DNA of 64,000 nt from Carnobacterium_A antarcticum (GTDB lineage Bacteria > Bacillota > Bacilli > Lactobacillales > Carnobacteriaceae): the NCBI RefSeq assembly GCF_042658365.1, contig NZ_JBHSQC010000005.1. One strand, written 5' to 3'. The notes beneath the pieces were generated by a model. That model saw only the letters and a list, made by a program, of their open reading frames with translations, ran no database searches and was not told the origin of the DNA. Positions 52,038 through 62,209 of this stretch are shown one piece after another; position 1 is the first letter of the stretch; the number at the start of each line of letters is the position of its first letter. The position numbers and the translations under genes are program-made.

Positions 52038-53975
52038 TTAAATATCTAAATTTTGTACATAACGTGCATTTTCTTCAATAAATTCACGTCTTGGTTCAAC
52101 ACGGTCACCCATTAACATATCCAAGCTTTTATCTGCCTCAATAGCGTCTTCCACAGTCACTTGCAGCATCCGTCTATTTTCAGGGTTCATCGTTGTTTCC
52201 CATAATTGTTCAGCGTCCATTTCCCCTAGTCCTTTATACCGTTGTATAACCGGTTTTGGCGAAACTGGCAGTTCTTTCAATAACTCATCTAATTCTTCCA
52301 CTGAATCCAAATAAACCATTTTTTTCCCTTGTCGCACTTGATACAATGGCGGTTGTGCGATATACACATAACCTGCTTCAACGACTGGACGCATATAACG
52401 ATAAAATAACGTCAATAGTAGAGTACGAATATGTGCTCCATCGACATCCGCATCGGTCATGATAACCAATTTATGGTAACGAGCTTTAGACAGATCAAAA
52501 TCGCCGCCAAATCCTGTACCCATTGCGGTAAACAACGCTCGGATTTCTTCATTTGCTAAAATACGATCCAAAGTTGCTTTTTCGACATTTAAGATTTTTC
52601 CTCGAATCGGCAAAATCGCTTGGAATAAACGCGATCGGCCTTGTTTAGCAGAACCTCCAGCGGAATCTCCCTCAACAATAAACAATTCACTGATTGATGG
52701 ATCTTTGCTTGAACAGTCGGCTAATTTACCCGGCAAGTTGCTGATTTCCAACCCGCTCTTCTTACGAGTGACTTCACGTGCTCGCTTTGCAGCTAGACGT
52801 GCTCTTGAAGCTAGCGAACCTTTTTCAAATATTTTTCTAGCCACTTGCGGATTTTCCATTAAGAATTTATCAAAATGTGCTGAAAAAAGACGATCGGTAA
52901 TTGTTCTTGCTTCAGAGTTGCCCAATTTTGTTTTGGTTTGCCCTTCGAACTGCGGATCAGGGTGTTTGATCGAAACAACTACTGTCAATCCTTCACGCAC
53001 ATCTTCACCAGTTAAGTTTTCTTCGTTTTCTTTCATCAGTTTATTGCGTCTCGCGTAATCATTAACCACACGTGTCAAAGCTGTTTTAAAGCCTGATTCA
53101 TGCGTTCCACCTTCGTAGGTATGGATATTGTTAGCAAACGTCAATAAATTCGTGTGGTAGCCATCTGTATACTGCATAGCCACTTCAACGGTAATTCCTT
53201 GTTGTTCGCCTTCTAAAAAGATCGGCTCTTCAAATAAAACATTTTTATTTGTATTTAAAAAGGCAACGTAGCTCTTAATTCCGCCCTCATAATAGTATTC
53301 CAGTTTTTGAGGTTTTTCTTCACGTTTGTCTTCGATCGTTATCTTTAATCCACGATTTAAAAATGCTAATTCGCGGACACGAACAGCCAAACGGTCAAAA
53401 TCAAAAACGACTGTTTCTTTGAAAATTTCTGGATCCGGCAAAAAGTTCACAGTTGTCCCGTGACGTTCGGTCTCTCCAATGATTTCCAAATCATTTAAAA
53501 CGGCTCCTCTAGAGTAGCCTTGGAAATAAATTTTCCCATTTTTGTGCACACGAACTTCTAATCTAGTAGAAAGGGCATTAACAACGGAACCACCAACGCC
53601 ATGTAAACCACCTGAAACTTTATATCCGCCACCGCCAAATTTACCACCAGCATGAAGAATGGTAAAAACTGTCTCGACAGCCGGGCGACCTGTTTTGGCT
53701 TGGATATCAACCGGGATTCCACGACCGTTATCTATGACAGTAATACTGTTGTCTACTTCAACGACAACGTTTATCTCATCAGCAAATCCAGCTAAAGCTT
53801 CATCGATCGAGTTGTCAACGATTTCCCACACCAAGTGATGTAACCCTTCGCCGCTGGTTGAACCAATATACATACCAGGACGTTTACGGACAGCTTCCAG
53901 ACCTTCTAAAACTTGAATTTGACTTGCATCATAATCTTGCGCAATATCAGCTTTATCTCTAATTTCTTCAGACAA
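52038..53975 (-). CDS. gyrB: DNA gyrase subunit B
   Basis: 645 residues. GHKL ATPase (N box VDNSIDEALAG, GGKFGGGGYKVSGGLHGVG), transducer, and TOPRIM domain with EGDSAGGSAKQGR and TDADVDGAHIRTLL. It begins two bases after the recF stop. Confidence 0.98.
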   Translation of the reverse strand: MSEEIRDKADIAQDYDASQIQVLEGLEAVRKRPGMYIGSTSGEGLHHLVWEIVDNSIDEALAGFADEINVVVEVDNSITVIDNGRGIPVDIQAKTGRPAVETVFTILHAGGKFGGGGYKVSGGLHGVGGSVVNALSTRLEVRVHKNGKIYFQGYSRGAVLNDLEIIGETERHGTTVNFLPDPEIFKETVVFDFDRLAVRVRELAFLNRGLKITIEDKREEKPQKLEYYYEGGIKSYVAFLNTNKNVLFEEPIFLEGEQQGITVEVAMQYTDGYHTNLLTFANNIHTYEGGTHESGFKTALTRVVNDYARRNKLMKENEENLTGEDVREGLTVVVSIKHPDPQFEGQTKTKLGNSEARTITDRLFSAHFDKFLMENPQVARKIFEKGSLASRARLAAKRAREVTRKKSGLEISNLPGKLADCSSKDPSISELFIVEGDSAGGSAKQGRSRLFQAILPIRGKILNVEKATLDRILANEEIRALFTAMGTGFGGDFDLSKARYHKLVIMTDADVDGAHIRTLLLTLFYRYMRPVVEAGYVYIAQPPLYQVRQGKKMVYLDSVEELDELLKELPVSPKPVIQRYKGLGEMDAEQLWETTMNPENRRMLQVTVEDAIEADKSLDMLMGDRVEPRREFIEENARYVQNLDI

Positions 53976-53977
53976 AC

Positions 53978-55099
53978 TTATTCACTCTCCATTTCTACAT
54001 GACCATCTACAATTCGAAAGACTCGCGGAGTCTCCAACATACTTTGTTTTACACCGTCTAAACTAGTCGTCGTCAAAAAGGTTTGCACTTTGCTTTGAAT
54101 CGCTTTTAACAAATGCGTTTGACGCTCGTCATCTAATTCAGATAACACATCATCTAACAATAAAAGCGGGTATTCCCCTGTCATTTCTTTCATCAAATCA
54201 ATTTCTGCCAATTTCACACTCAAGGCTGTCGTTCTTTGTTGCCCTTGCGAACCAAATGTCTGTACATTCCGGCCATTAACGCTAAATTTCAAATCGTCAC
54301 GATGCGGTCCAAAAAGAGTGACGCCTTGTTCTATTTCACGTTTTTGTCCTTTTTCAAAAGCTTGCAGAAAATCTAAATAAATTTTCTCTTTGTCTTGATG
54401 ATCTGTTATGGACAAGCCGCAATGGTACTCAATTTCTAACACTTCTTTTTGTTTTGAAATCTCGTCATGAATAGGAGCAGCCCAGTTGCCTAGCTTTTCC
54501 ACAAACAAAAAGCGTTCGGCTAAGATAGCTGCTCCATGTTCAGCAAGTTGCTCGGTCAATACTTCCAAAAAAGTCAGATCTTGTTTTTTTTGAAAAGCCA
54601 ATTGTTTTAAATAATGATTGCGTTGTTTTAATATGCGTTGGTATTGAACCAAATGGTGCAAATAAATAGGGCTCATTTGGCCCATTTCCATATCTATAAA
54701 TTTTCTTCTGACCAGCGGTGAACCTTTGACCAAAGACAAGTCTTCTGGTGCAAAGAGAATCACGTTTAAATTGCCTATATAAGCACTTAATTTTTTTTGC
54801 TCTAAATGATTAAATTTAGCTTTTTTCCCTTTATTAGAAATGGAAATTTCCAGCGGGAAGCTAGATCCTTTTTTTTGAATGCGGCCGCTTACGCGAGCAA
54901 CATCCTGATCCCATCGAATCAACTCTTTATCATTGGCAGTACGATGACTTCTAGCCATCGCCAATACATAAACAGCCTCCATCAAACTTGTTTTTCCTTG
55001 GGCATTTTCACCAATAAAAACATTGATGCCCTCAGAAAAAGTTGCTTGGGCGCTTTCATAATTACGGTAATTTGAAAGCTGAATTTCTTTCAAAAACAT
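53978..55099 (-). CDS. recF: DNA repair and gap-processing protein RecF
   Basis: 373-residue SMC-like ATPase: Walker A GENAQGKTSL, signature FGSQGQQRT, Walker B PLLLLDDVLSELD. Loads RecA at gaps. Its ATG overlaps the yaaA stop by one base. Confidence 0.97.
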   Translation of the reverse strand: MFLKEIQLSNYRNYESAQATFSEGINVFIGENAQGKTSLMEAVYVLAMARSHRTANDKELIRWDQDVARVSGRIQKKGSSFPLEISISNKGKKAKFNHLEQKKLSAYIGNLNVILFAPEDLSLVKGSPLVRRKFIDMEMGQMSPIYLHHLVQYQRILKQRNHYLKQLAFQKKQDLTFLEVLTEQLAEHGAAILAERFLFVEKLGNWAAPIHDEISKQKEVLEIEYHCGLSITDHQDKEKIYLDFLQAFEKGQKREIEQGVTLFGPHRDDLKFSVNGRNVQTFGSQGQQRTTALSVKLAEIDLMKEMTGEYPLLLLDDVLSELDDERQTHLLKAIQSKVQTFLTTTSLDGVKQSMLETPRVFRIVDGHVEMESE

Positions 55100-55350
55100 T
55101 AGAGCTCATCCTCAGGAATCTGATTGTTTGATTCGACAGATTGAATGAAAAATGTTCCTTCTCCAGGAATTTCGATAACGGAACCGGGGTAAAGTTTTTT
55201 TCCTCTGCGATTTTCTGGTTCGTTGTCAAGTAAGATCGTATGTTCAGCTAAATACCATTTTGCCATACCGCCACTGCTGATAATGTCCGCATGCTTTAAA
55301 AATTGTCCTAAAGTAATAAATTCGCTATTGATTAAAATAGTCTTTTTCAT
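55099..55350 (-). CDS. yaaA: S4-domain protein YaaA
   Basis: 83-residue RNA-binding S4-fold protein (ITLGQFLKHADIISSGGMAKWYL, NRRGKKLYPGSVIEI), conserved between dnaN and recF. A ribosome-assembly role is reported for the Bacillus homologue. The ATG at 55350 is preceded by GCAGGTGATTTT. Confidence 0.93.
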   Translation of the reverse strand: MKKTILINSEFITLGQFLKHADIISSGGMAKWYLAEHTILLDNEPENRRGKKLYPGSVIEIPGEGTFFIQSVESNNQIPEDEL

Positions 55351-55569
55351 AAAATCACCTGCTTTCAATAAAATAAGCGTGGAGAGTTGAAAAATCCACG
55401 CATTACGCACTTAGTTGTTAGTTCTATTATACTCCTTTTTGAGTTAGATTACAAATCGAATTAGAAATAAACTAGCTTCTATCCACTTTAATAGAATGAT
55501 ACAAAAAGACCCTAAAAACGTAAAAGTTGCTTAAAAGAGAAAAAAAGGCGGTTTTTGGGCAAGACAGCA

Positions 55570-55611
55570 AAAAAACTGCTTTTCCCATTTGGTGAGAAAA
55601 GCAGTTTTTTG
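55570..55611 (-). terminator. Terminator of dnaN
   Basis: AAAAAACTGCTTTT and GAAAAGCAGTTTTTT in a stem with an 11-base loop. Confidence 0.85.
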
Positions 55612-55619
55612 TTGATTCT

Positions 55620-56762
55620 TTAAAAAGTTCGTACTGGAGTAATCAATTGAATGAAATCTTGGTTATTTTCACTTGGGACCAAGATAAATGGTCGTACAGG
55701 TGAAGTAAACTTGATTTTTATATCGGTTTGCCCGAATGTCCGCAAAGCATCTTTCATATAGTCGGGGTTAAAAGAGAGTTCGATCGGTTCCCCTTCAACA
55801 GATAGGTAATCTAAATCCTCTTGGACATTCCCTACATCTGGTGAATTTCCTGAGATTTTTACTATATCTGGATTAATGGTGATTTTGACCACGTTGTTCT
55901 TTCCTTCGTGTGACAACAAGGAAGCTCGTTCAATTGCGCCTAATAAAGAAACAGCATTAAATTCGATTTCTGTTGCTGAATTATCCGGAATCAATCGTTT
56001 TGTATCTGGATAATAGCCTTCCAGCAAACGAGAATAGAAAAACATGTTTTCAGTTTTAAATAAAACTTGATTTTCGGTCACCATCATTTCGATCGTGCTG
56101 GAGTTGTCATCCAAAGTACGAGCCAATTCTATTAAGCTTTTACCAGGAATAATAACATTGTATTTTTTACTGGTCTGTTCTTCAGATGTTTCTAATGGAA
56201 TCACACGCTGACTTAAACGATGACTGTCTGTAGCGACTGCTAACAGCTTGCCATTTTCGATAACCATGTTGACACCCGTTAAAATTGGACGACTTTCATG
56301 AGTCGAGATGGCAATAACCGTTTGTCCAATGACCTGTTTAAATAAGCCAACCGGTAAAGTAAAGGACTCATTTGTGTCAATGACTGGCAAATGCGGATAG
56401 TTGTTGGCATCCAAACCATTAATGGTAAATGAAGCTGTTGCTGAAGTGATCAAGGTTTGGAAATGATCCAAAACTTCGATCTCCATATTTTCTTCTGGTA
56501 ACTTTTTAACGATTTCACTAAAAAAACGAGCTTGCAATACAATGCTACCTGTTTTTTCAATCGTTAAGGCATTTGCTTCGTCTGTTGTAGGAATGAACGT
56601 TTCAATGGAAATATCTGAGTCGCTCCCTGTCAGTGTCAACCCTTCTTCATTCGCAACGATTTTTATTCCCGTTAAAATTGGGATAGTTGTTCTCGAAGAG
56701 ATCGCCCGTTGTACGTCAGCTAAACTCTTTAAGAATGCACTTCTTTTGATGGTAAATTTCAT
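55620..56762 (-). CDS. dnaN: DNA polymerase III beta clamp
   Basis: 380 residues with three clamp domains; MKFTIKRSAFLKSLADVQRAIS at the N-terminus and the C-terminal LITPVRTF match the family. Separated from dnaA by the unwinding region. Confidence 0.98.
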   Translation of the reverse strand: MKFTIKRSAFLKSLADVQRAISSRTTIPILTGIKIVANEEGLTLTGSDSDISIETFIPTTDEANALTIEKTGSIVLQARFFSEIVKKLPEENMEIEVLDHFQTLITSATASFTINGLDANNYPHLPVIDTNESFTLPVGLFKQVIGQTVIAISTHESRPILTGVNMVIENGKLLAVATDSHRLSQRVIPLETSEEQTSKKYNVIIPGKSLIELARTLDDNSSTIEMMVTENQVLFKTENMFFYSRLLEGYYPDTKRLIPDNSATEIEFNAVSLLGAIERASLLSHEGKNNVVKITINPDIVKISGNSPDVGNVQEDLDYLSVEGEPIELSFNPDYMKDALRTFGQTDIKIKFTSPVRPFILVPSENNQDFIQLITPVRTF

Positions 56763-57029
56763 TAAGTAAACCTCCAGAATAGTAGTTAATTAATTTAATA
56801 AGATCTTTAGTAATAGTAGTAGGGCCTGTGGATACTGTGGGAAAGCAAAGTGAGACTATGCATACCAAGGTTTTCCACATGTGGATAAGTTGTTGATAAA
56901 TCTGGAATAACTTTGAGAGTTATACACAAGCTCTTTAAGTTATTTTTTTTATTTCCTTACGAGTAGTCTAACGGATAAGTCCATAAAATGTAAATTTATA
57001 AGTCAGTATAAGGCAAAATAATGAGCAGA
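56763..57029. other. oriC part II: dnaA-dnaN unwinding region
   Basis: 267 bases with DnaA boxes at 56827-56835 (TGTGGATAC, one off), 56880-56888 (TGTGGATAA) and 56920-56928 (TTATACACA), the DnaA-trio element and an AT-rich stretch 56785-56807 next to dnaN. Confidence 0.85.
56808..56835 (-). promoter_or_regulatory. DnaA-trio basal unwinding element
   Basis: Minus strand: DnaA box GTATCCACA, GC-rich GGCC, then TAC-TAC-TAT... wait-free reading gives CTACTACTATTACTA, i.e. five TA-N trios, then AT-rich DNA. This is the arrangement described for the Bacillus origin (box, GC cluster, DnaA-trios), where DnaA filaments open the duplex. Confidence 0.8.
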
Positions 57030-58367
57030 TTATTTCAATTTATTTTTAATTTCTTCTATATCTTGTTTTAACTGATGATCATTCGTTAAAGCATGATTGA
57101 TCTTTTCATAAGCATGGATCACTGTCGTATGATCTTTACCGCCGAATTCAGCACCAATTTTCGGCAAAGAATTTGCTGTTAGTTCACGGGATAAAAACAT
57201 CGCAATTTGTCGTGGCAAAACAATCGATTTGACGCGTTTTTTTCCTTTTAGATCGACTAATGATATTTGGTAATACTTACTGACAACGTTTTGAATATCC
57301 AGAATGGATAAAGTCGTCGGTTTATTAGAAGGCAACATACTTTTTAAAGCATCAGCAGCTAAACTTGTTGTGATATCACGGCTTTCAATCGCAGCATAAG
57401 CTTGAACTCGAACAAGAGCCCCTTCTAATTCGCGAATATTAGAATCAATTTGACCAGCAATGTAACTGAGTGTATCTCCTGGAATTTCCAATCTTTCTGC
57501 GTTAGCTTTTTTGCGTAAGATAGCGATCCGAGTTTCTAAGTCAGGCGGAGTAATATCGACCGATAATCCCCAAGCAAATCTTGAGATCAGCCGTTCTTGT
57601 AACTTAGGAATTTCATTTGGCAAACGATCGCTTGTTAGTACGATTTGTTTCCGATCGTCGTAAAGTGCGTTAAATGTGTGAAAGAACTCTTCTTGTGTTC
57701 CTTCTTTATCAGCAAAAAATTGAATATCATCTACTAATAGTAAATCTACGCTCCGGTATTCATTTCGGAATTTTTCCTGCATTTTATTTTGTATGGAATT
57801 GATAAAATCATTTGCAAAAGTTTCACTGCTGACATATTTTACTTTGGCATCTGGATTTAATAAAAGCATTTGATGACCGATAGCATGCATCAAATGTGTC
57901 TTTCCAAGTCCAACGCCTCCATAAAAAAATAGCGGATTATAAATTGTACCGGGTTCTTCAGCAACTACTAAAGCTGCTGCATGGGCCATTTGGTTGCCCT
58001 TGCCGATAACGAAGGTGTCAAATGTATATTTATCATTTAATAAAACATCTTTTCTAAAGGCATTTTTTTGAGTGAGCGATTGGCTTTTTTGTTTACCATT
58101 AGCGTTGGCATTCTCATTTTCATTTTTTATAACAAATAATGGAGAAATTTCGCGGCTGGAATATTCATAAATATTTTCGACGATACGAGTGGCTAAATTA
58201 TTTTCCCAATATTCTTTGTGTAAAGAAGAAGGAACTTCAATAATAATATTATTTTCAGTAATGCGAATTGGAACGGCGCTTTCGATCCAAGTATCGTAAC
58301 TAACTTTGGAAAGGGAGTCTTTAAATTTTTCTTTTAAAAAGTTCCACAAAGTTTGTAAATCATCCAA
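57030..58367 (-). CDS. dnaA: Chromosomal replication initiator DnaA
   Basis: 445 residues. Domain I (about 1-85), a short Asn/Lys linker, AAA+ with Walker A GGVGLGKTH and Walker B LLVDDIQF, and the DNA-binding domain with GGKDHTTVIHAYEKI. Defines the origin and organism type. Confidence 0.98.
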   Translation of the reverse strand: MDDLQTLWNFLKEKFKDSLSKVSYDTWIESAVPIRITENNIIIEVPSSLHKEYWENNLATRIVENIYEYSSREISPLFVIKNENENANANGKQKSQSLTQKNAFRKDVLLNDKYTFDTFVIGKGNQMAHAAALVVAEEPGTIYNPLFFYGGVGLGKTHLMHAIGHQMLLLNPDAKVKYVSSETFANDFINSIQNKMQEKFRNEYRSVDLLLVDDIQFFADKEGTQEEFFHTFNALYDDRKQIVLTSDRLPNEIPKLQERLISRFAWGLSVDITPPDLETRIAILRKKANAERLEIPGDTLSYIAGQIDSNIRELEGALVRVQAYAAIESRDITTSLAADALKSMLPSNKPTTLSILDIQNVVSKYYQISLVDLKGKKRVKSIVLPRQIAMFLSRELTANSLPKIGAEFGGKDHTTVIHAYEKINHALTNDHQLKQDIEEIKNKLK

Positions 58368-58400
58368 ATAGAGAACCTCCTTTATAAATGTGTCTTTCTT

Positions 58401-58429
58401 ATTTTAGCACTTTCTTTTAAAGTTTTCCA
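58401..58429 (-). promoter_or_regulatory. Candidate dnaA promoter overlapping a DnaA box
   Basis: Minus strand TGGAAA (58424-58429), 17 bases, TAAAAT (58401-58406). The DnaA-box-like TTTTCCACA at 58423-58431 covers the -35, consistent with autoregulation. Confidence 0.5.
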
Positions 58430-59091
58430 CAAGTAGTTGCAACCTGTTGAAAATTCATACAAGACTTGTCAATATAGTTATCCACAGGCTAAAATAAATA
58501 GTGTATAACTAATTTTAAAAACCTTTCTGTTAATAGAAAAGGGGAAAACTTACAGTCTTTTAATGGCTATATATCAATGTTTTTAAAAGTTATCCACAGA
58601 CTCGATCTGGTATGTGTAAGAAACCGTGCACAGCTTGTTCGTTTGTGGATAACAGCTTTGTAACTCAATTTTAATAAAGTACTGAAAAAAAGCTATACCG
58701 AAGGCTGTGGATAATAAAAACCGGATTGTGGATATCTTTTAGAGCACGCAAAAACAGCCATAAGCTTTTTGTTATAGTTGTTTTTCTACGGTCTTTTTTT
58801 GGATAGATAAAAAGAAAAAAGGCAGTAAAAACAGGGAAAAAATGAACTGGAAATAAAATGTAAACTGTTAAGATTTAAGCGGGAAGGAATAAAATAAAGA
58901 GAGAAAAATGAGGGGAAATCGAATTTTTTATTCATTTTACGAACATGAATAAAGCTGTTAATAGAAAAGGAAGAGATAGAATCCATTAGAAATAGTTGCT
59001 CAATGGTTGGTATTTTTTCAGCTCGGAAACTATTTTTTTAAAGACAAGGAATAAAAAAGTGAAAAGAAGGTTCCCTATTCTTGTAATTTAT

Positions 59092-59099
59092 GCTATCAT
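59092..59099 (+). promoter_or_regulatory. Candidate extended -10 promoter of rpmH
   Basis: TGCTATCAT: a TG motif and TATCAT hexamer about 140 bases upstream of the rpmH start; no good -35. Confidence 0.4.
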
Positions 59100-59240
59100 A
59101 CTGAAGTGAATGAATAAAAAAAGGTTTGAAATTAATTTTGATAAGCCCGTTTTTATTTCATTAGAATAAATGAGACTGTCTTGTGCTGCTAAACAACAAT
59201 ATAATGAGAGATAGTTATTATTACAGGAGGTGTATTACGA

Positions 59241-59375
59241 ATGAAAAGAACTTACCAACCTAAAAAACGTAAACGTCAAAAGTTACATGGCTTCCGTAAA
59301 CGTATGAGTACCAAAAATGGACGTAATGTATTACAAAGTAGACGCCGTAAAGGCAGAAAATCATTGTCTGCATAG
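59241..59375 (+). CDS. rpmH: Ribosomal protein bL34
   Basis: 44 residues, MKRTYQPKKRKRQKLHGFRK start and GRKSLSA end; very basic. AGGAGGTGTATTACGA precedes the ATG. Too short for routine frame searches but unmistakable. Confidence 0.98.
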   Translation: MKRTYQPKKRKRQKLHGFRKRMSTKNGRNVLQSRRRKGRKSLSA

Positions 59376-59408
59376 ATCACTGAACGTCTCAGTGGTCTTT
59401 TTTTTCTT
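59376..59408 (+). terminator. Terminator/attenuator after rpmH
   Basis: GATCACTGA and TCAGTGGTC with loop ACGTC, followed by T8; rnpA must be read through it or have its own promoter. Confidence 0.8.
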
Positions 59409-59481
59409 TTTTTATTAAAAATACACATACTTATAGAAGCAATTTGTTCAGGTAAAGAAAAAGAGATGAGAGGTTATTTGA

Positions 59482-59820
59482 ATGAGAAAAGCCTATCGTG
59501 TCAAAAAAGAATCAGAATTTCAAAAAGTATTTCATCGTGGAAAATCTACAGCCAACCGTCAATTTGTTCTTTATGTATTAGACAAAAAAGAACAACCGCA
59601 TTTTCGAGTAGGGCTGTCTGTCGGTAAAAAAATTGGCAATGCAGTGGTAAGAAATGCCGTTAAGCGAAGAATACGTCAAAGTTTAACAGAATTAAAGCCT
59701 CATTTAAAATCGGAGAAAGATTTTATCGTCATTGCCCGTAAACCAGCGGCAACAATGTCGGTAAAAGAAACTAAAAAGAGCTTGATCCACGTTTTGAGAT
59801 TGGCTAAAATGTTAGATTAA
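59482..59820 (+). CDS. rnpA: Ribonuclease P protein component
   Basis: 112 residues, with KKESEFQKVFHRGKS and the RNR motif NAVKRRIRQS. Partner of the RNase P RNA. Confidence 0.97.
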   Translation: MRKAYRVKKESEFQKVFHRGKSTANRQFVLYVLDKKEQPHFRVGLSVGKKIGNAVVRNAVKRRIRQSLTELKPHLKSEKDFIVIARKPAATMSVKETKKSLIHVLRLAKMLD

Positions 59821-59855
59821 GCTTATTTTTTTATTGAAAGAATGGGGGAAAAACC

Positions 59856-60689
59856 GTGAAAAACCGTAAGCGATTACTTCTTTTATTAGGAACCGTTTTG
59901 TTAGCAGTTGTTTTAGTGGGGTGTGGTACATCACCTATCACTGCTGAAAGTACAGGATTTTGGGATCGATACATCGTTTTAAACTTCTCACGTGTGATTA
60001 TTTGGTTATCTGATTTATTTGGTGGAAGTTATGGATTGGGAATTATTGTTTTCACCTTGATCATCAGGATTGTTCTATTGCCTTTAATGCATGGGCAAAC
60101 CAAAAGCACACGTAAGATGAGCGAATTGCAACCAAGAATCAAAGCTTTGCAAGCACAATATTCATCTAAAGATGCTGAAACACAAAGTAAATTAAAAGAA
60201 GAAACATCTAAATTGTATTCAGAAGCAGGAGTTAATCCGGTCGCGGGTTGTTTGCCTTTACTGATCCAAATGCCTGTATTGATGGGTCTTTATCAAGCAA
60301 TCAGCCGAACAGAAGCGCTAAGCACCGGGAATTTCTTATGGATGAACTTAGGTAAACCAGACCCAATGTTTATTTTACCTGTTTTGGCTGCTATTTTAAC
60401 TTATGCAACAACAAAATTATCAAGCATGAGCCAAGCTGAATCAAACCCGACAACCACATCTATGATGTACATGATGCCGGCATTGATTTTATTTATGGGT
60501 ATCACACTGCCAAGTGCATTATCATTGTACTGGGTAGTAGGAAATGCTTTTTCTGTTGGACAAACGTTATTACTGAATAATCCATTTAAAATCAGAAAAG
60601 AACGAGAAGAAAAACTCCAAGCTGAACGTGAACGCGAACGCGCTCTAGAAAAAGCGTTAAATCCGAAAAAGAAAAAGAAAAAGAAATAA
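59856..60689 (+). CDS. yidC: Membrane protein insertase YidC (lipoprotein type)
   Basis: 277 residues; signal peptide with lipobox ending VGC (Cys23), five membrane segments of the Oxa1/YidC core (first core helix carries the Arg in IRIVLLPLM) and a basic tail (KKKKKKK) typical of the Gram-positive SpoIIIJ type. GTG start after GGGGGAAAAACC. Confidence 0.96.
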   Translation: MKNRKRLLLLLGTVLLAVVLVGCGTSPITAESTGFWDRYIVLNFSRVIIWLSDLFGGSYGLGIIVFTLIIRIVLLPLMHGQTKSTRKMSELQPRIKALQAQYSSKDAETQSKLKEETSKLYSEAGVNPVAGCLPLLIQMPVLMGLYQAISRTEALSTGNFLWMNLGKPDPMFILPVLAAILTYATTKLSSMSQAESNPTTTSMMYMMPALILFMGITLPSALSLYWVVGNAFSVGQTLLLNNPFKIRKEREEKLQAERERERALEKALNPKKKKKKK

Positions 60690-60733
60690 GTCTTTACTAT
60701 CAATCAAGAGTAGATAGAACGGAGGATCAACAG

Positions 60734-61522
60734 ATGGATAAGTACACGGCTCAAGCAGCAACAGTAGCAGAAGCAACTCAAAAAGGTTTGAAGCTTTTAG
60801 GTATCCGCGAGGAAGAAGCTTCTATTGAAATCGTTACTGAGGGAAAAAAAGGTATTTTAGGTTTCGGTAAGAAAGATGCGATCGTGATCGTAGAAAAGAA
60901 AAAGATAACGAAAGAACCATTGACACGAGCAGATGCAAATATTGATTCAAAAGTTTTAAGTGAGAAAAGCGAGCACACAGAAATTCAAAAAGAAGAGTTT
61001 CCAGAAGATGTGAAAGAAGCTGCTCAGTTGGATCAACAAGTTACAGATGCGAATAAAAACTCGCAGAATAACGAAGAAGCAGTGCAATTGGTTTCTGATT
61101 ATTTGGCTGACGTTGCTCAACAAATGGGAGCTGCTGCAACCGTAGATGTTGAAAAGTCGCGCAATCAGGTTACTTTCCATATTCATACCGAAAAAGCCGG
61201 TTTGGTCATTGGCAAACATGGTAAGACACTGAATGCTTTACAATCGCTAGCACAAGTGTTGCTGTACCATCATGCACCAACTAAACTTACAGCTATTGTA
61301 AATGTTGGAGATTATCGTGAACGCCGTGAAGCTGTTTTAAAACAATTAGCTAATCGAACGGCTGAAAGAGTTGTTCGTACAAACCTTCCTGTTTTTCTAG
61401 AACCAATGCCTGCTTTTGAAAGAAAACAGATTCATTTTTATTTGAGTAAAAATAAACAAGTTGCGACTCACTCAGAAGGCAATGAACCTCACCGTTACTT
61501 AGTAGTCGAACCGGTGAAATAA
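60734..61522 (+). CDS. jag: RNA-binding protein Jag (KhpB)
   Basis: 262 residues: Jag_N domain (TAQAATVAEATQKGLKLLGI), variable acidic linker, KH domain (GLVIGKHGKTLNALQSL) and R3H domain (YRERREAVLKQLANRTAERV). Works with KhpA in cell elongation and division control. Coupled to yidC. Confidence 0.95.
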   Translation: MDKYTAQAATVAEATQKGLKLLGIREEEASIEIVTEGKKGILGFGKKDAIVIVEKKKITKEPLTRADANIDSKVLSEKSEHTEIQKEEFPEDVKEAAQLDQQVTDANKNSQNNEEAVQLVSDYLADVAQQMGAAATVDVEKSRNQVTFHIHTEKAGLVIGKHGKTLNALQSLAQVLLYHHAPTKLTAIVNVGDYRERREAVLKQLANRTAERVVRTNLPVFLEPMPAFERKQIHFYLSKNKQVATHSEGNEPHRYLVVEPVK

Positions 61523-62209
61523 AGCGAAAAAGCTTAACAACAAGGGAAACCTTTTTGTTAAGCTTTTTTGTATGGCTCTTTGTCCAATTGTGTTGGTGAC
61601 TCTTAGGGGGTGGAATTGAATTACCTCCGTAGTTTACTACTCAAGCTTTAAACGAAGCGGAAACACCATTCTTCTTAGCGTCGATTCGGCTCGTTTTCTT
61701 GTTTTTGGGACGAACGCCCTTCTTTTTGGCAGTAGTTTGTCCCGTTCTAAAGCAGACACTGCAAATGGTCAAGAAAATAGCAGTGATCCGAAAATTTCAC
61801 TACCTGCAGTTGAATAGAAAAGCGACAGAGATCGCGTATTGTAAGGAGTACATGAGAAAGAAAATAACCCGATGCAAGTAGGTAGCGTTCAATAAAAATA
61901 AGTTCTAATTTCTTTACCCCTTTACCAGAATATCTTGACACTAACATCAATATTCTTATGATAGAACTTTTATTCTAACGGAGATTTTCGTCTGTCATTA
62001 CTTTTAGATGCCAACACTAAAGGATAGAACCTAAAAGCAAAGATGATGGAAAGGAAAAAGGAATTTGGCTGCAGTTGTCTAACCAATTTTTTAGGCTGTA
62101 TTCCTGTATGATGACAGAAGAGAGTAGAAACGCTGGTAAGATTCCTTGAAAAGGTATGCAAAGTAGAGTTTAATGAATGTAAGAGTTTCACTGAAGGAGA
62201 GAAAACAGA
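61523..62209. other. Intergenic region after the rpmH operon
   Basis: About 690 bases. Only the jag terminator and an imperfect palindrome GGGAC..GTCCC (61708-61743) are recognisable; mnmE and mnmG, usual next genes, are not here. No gene supported. Confidence 0.55.
61530..61570 (+). terminator. Terminator of jag
   Basis: AAGCTTAACAA..AGG and CCT..TTGTTAAGCTT with loop GAAA, then T6. Confidence 0.88.

Larger units (their letters stand above)
58368..59240. other. oriC part I: region upstream of dnaA
   Basis: 870 bases between the divergent dnaA and rpmH. Perfect DnaA boxes at 58478-58486 and 58590-58598 (plus strand), 58644-58652 and 58706-58714 (minus strand), with near-matches at 58423-58431 and 58727-58735. 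From about 58790 to 59060 the plus strand is purine-rich and without boxes or genes. Confidence 0.88.

Noticed and set aside
58786..58986. 66-residue frame in the purine-rich part of the origin region
   Set aside because: Ser/Phe/Leu-rich product from a purine-biased strand; no start signal.
61699..61950. Overlapping frames on both strands after jag
   Set aside because: Short, no ribosome site, no recognisable domain; region looks non-coding.
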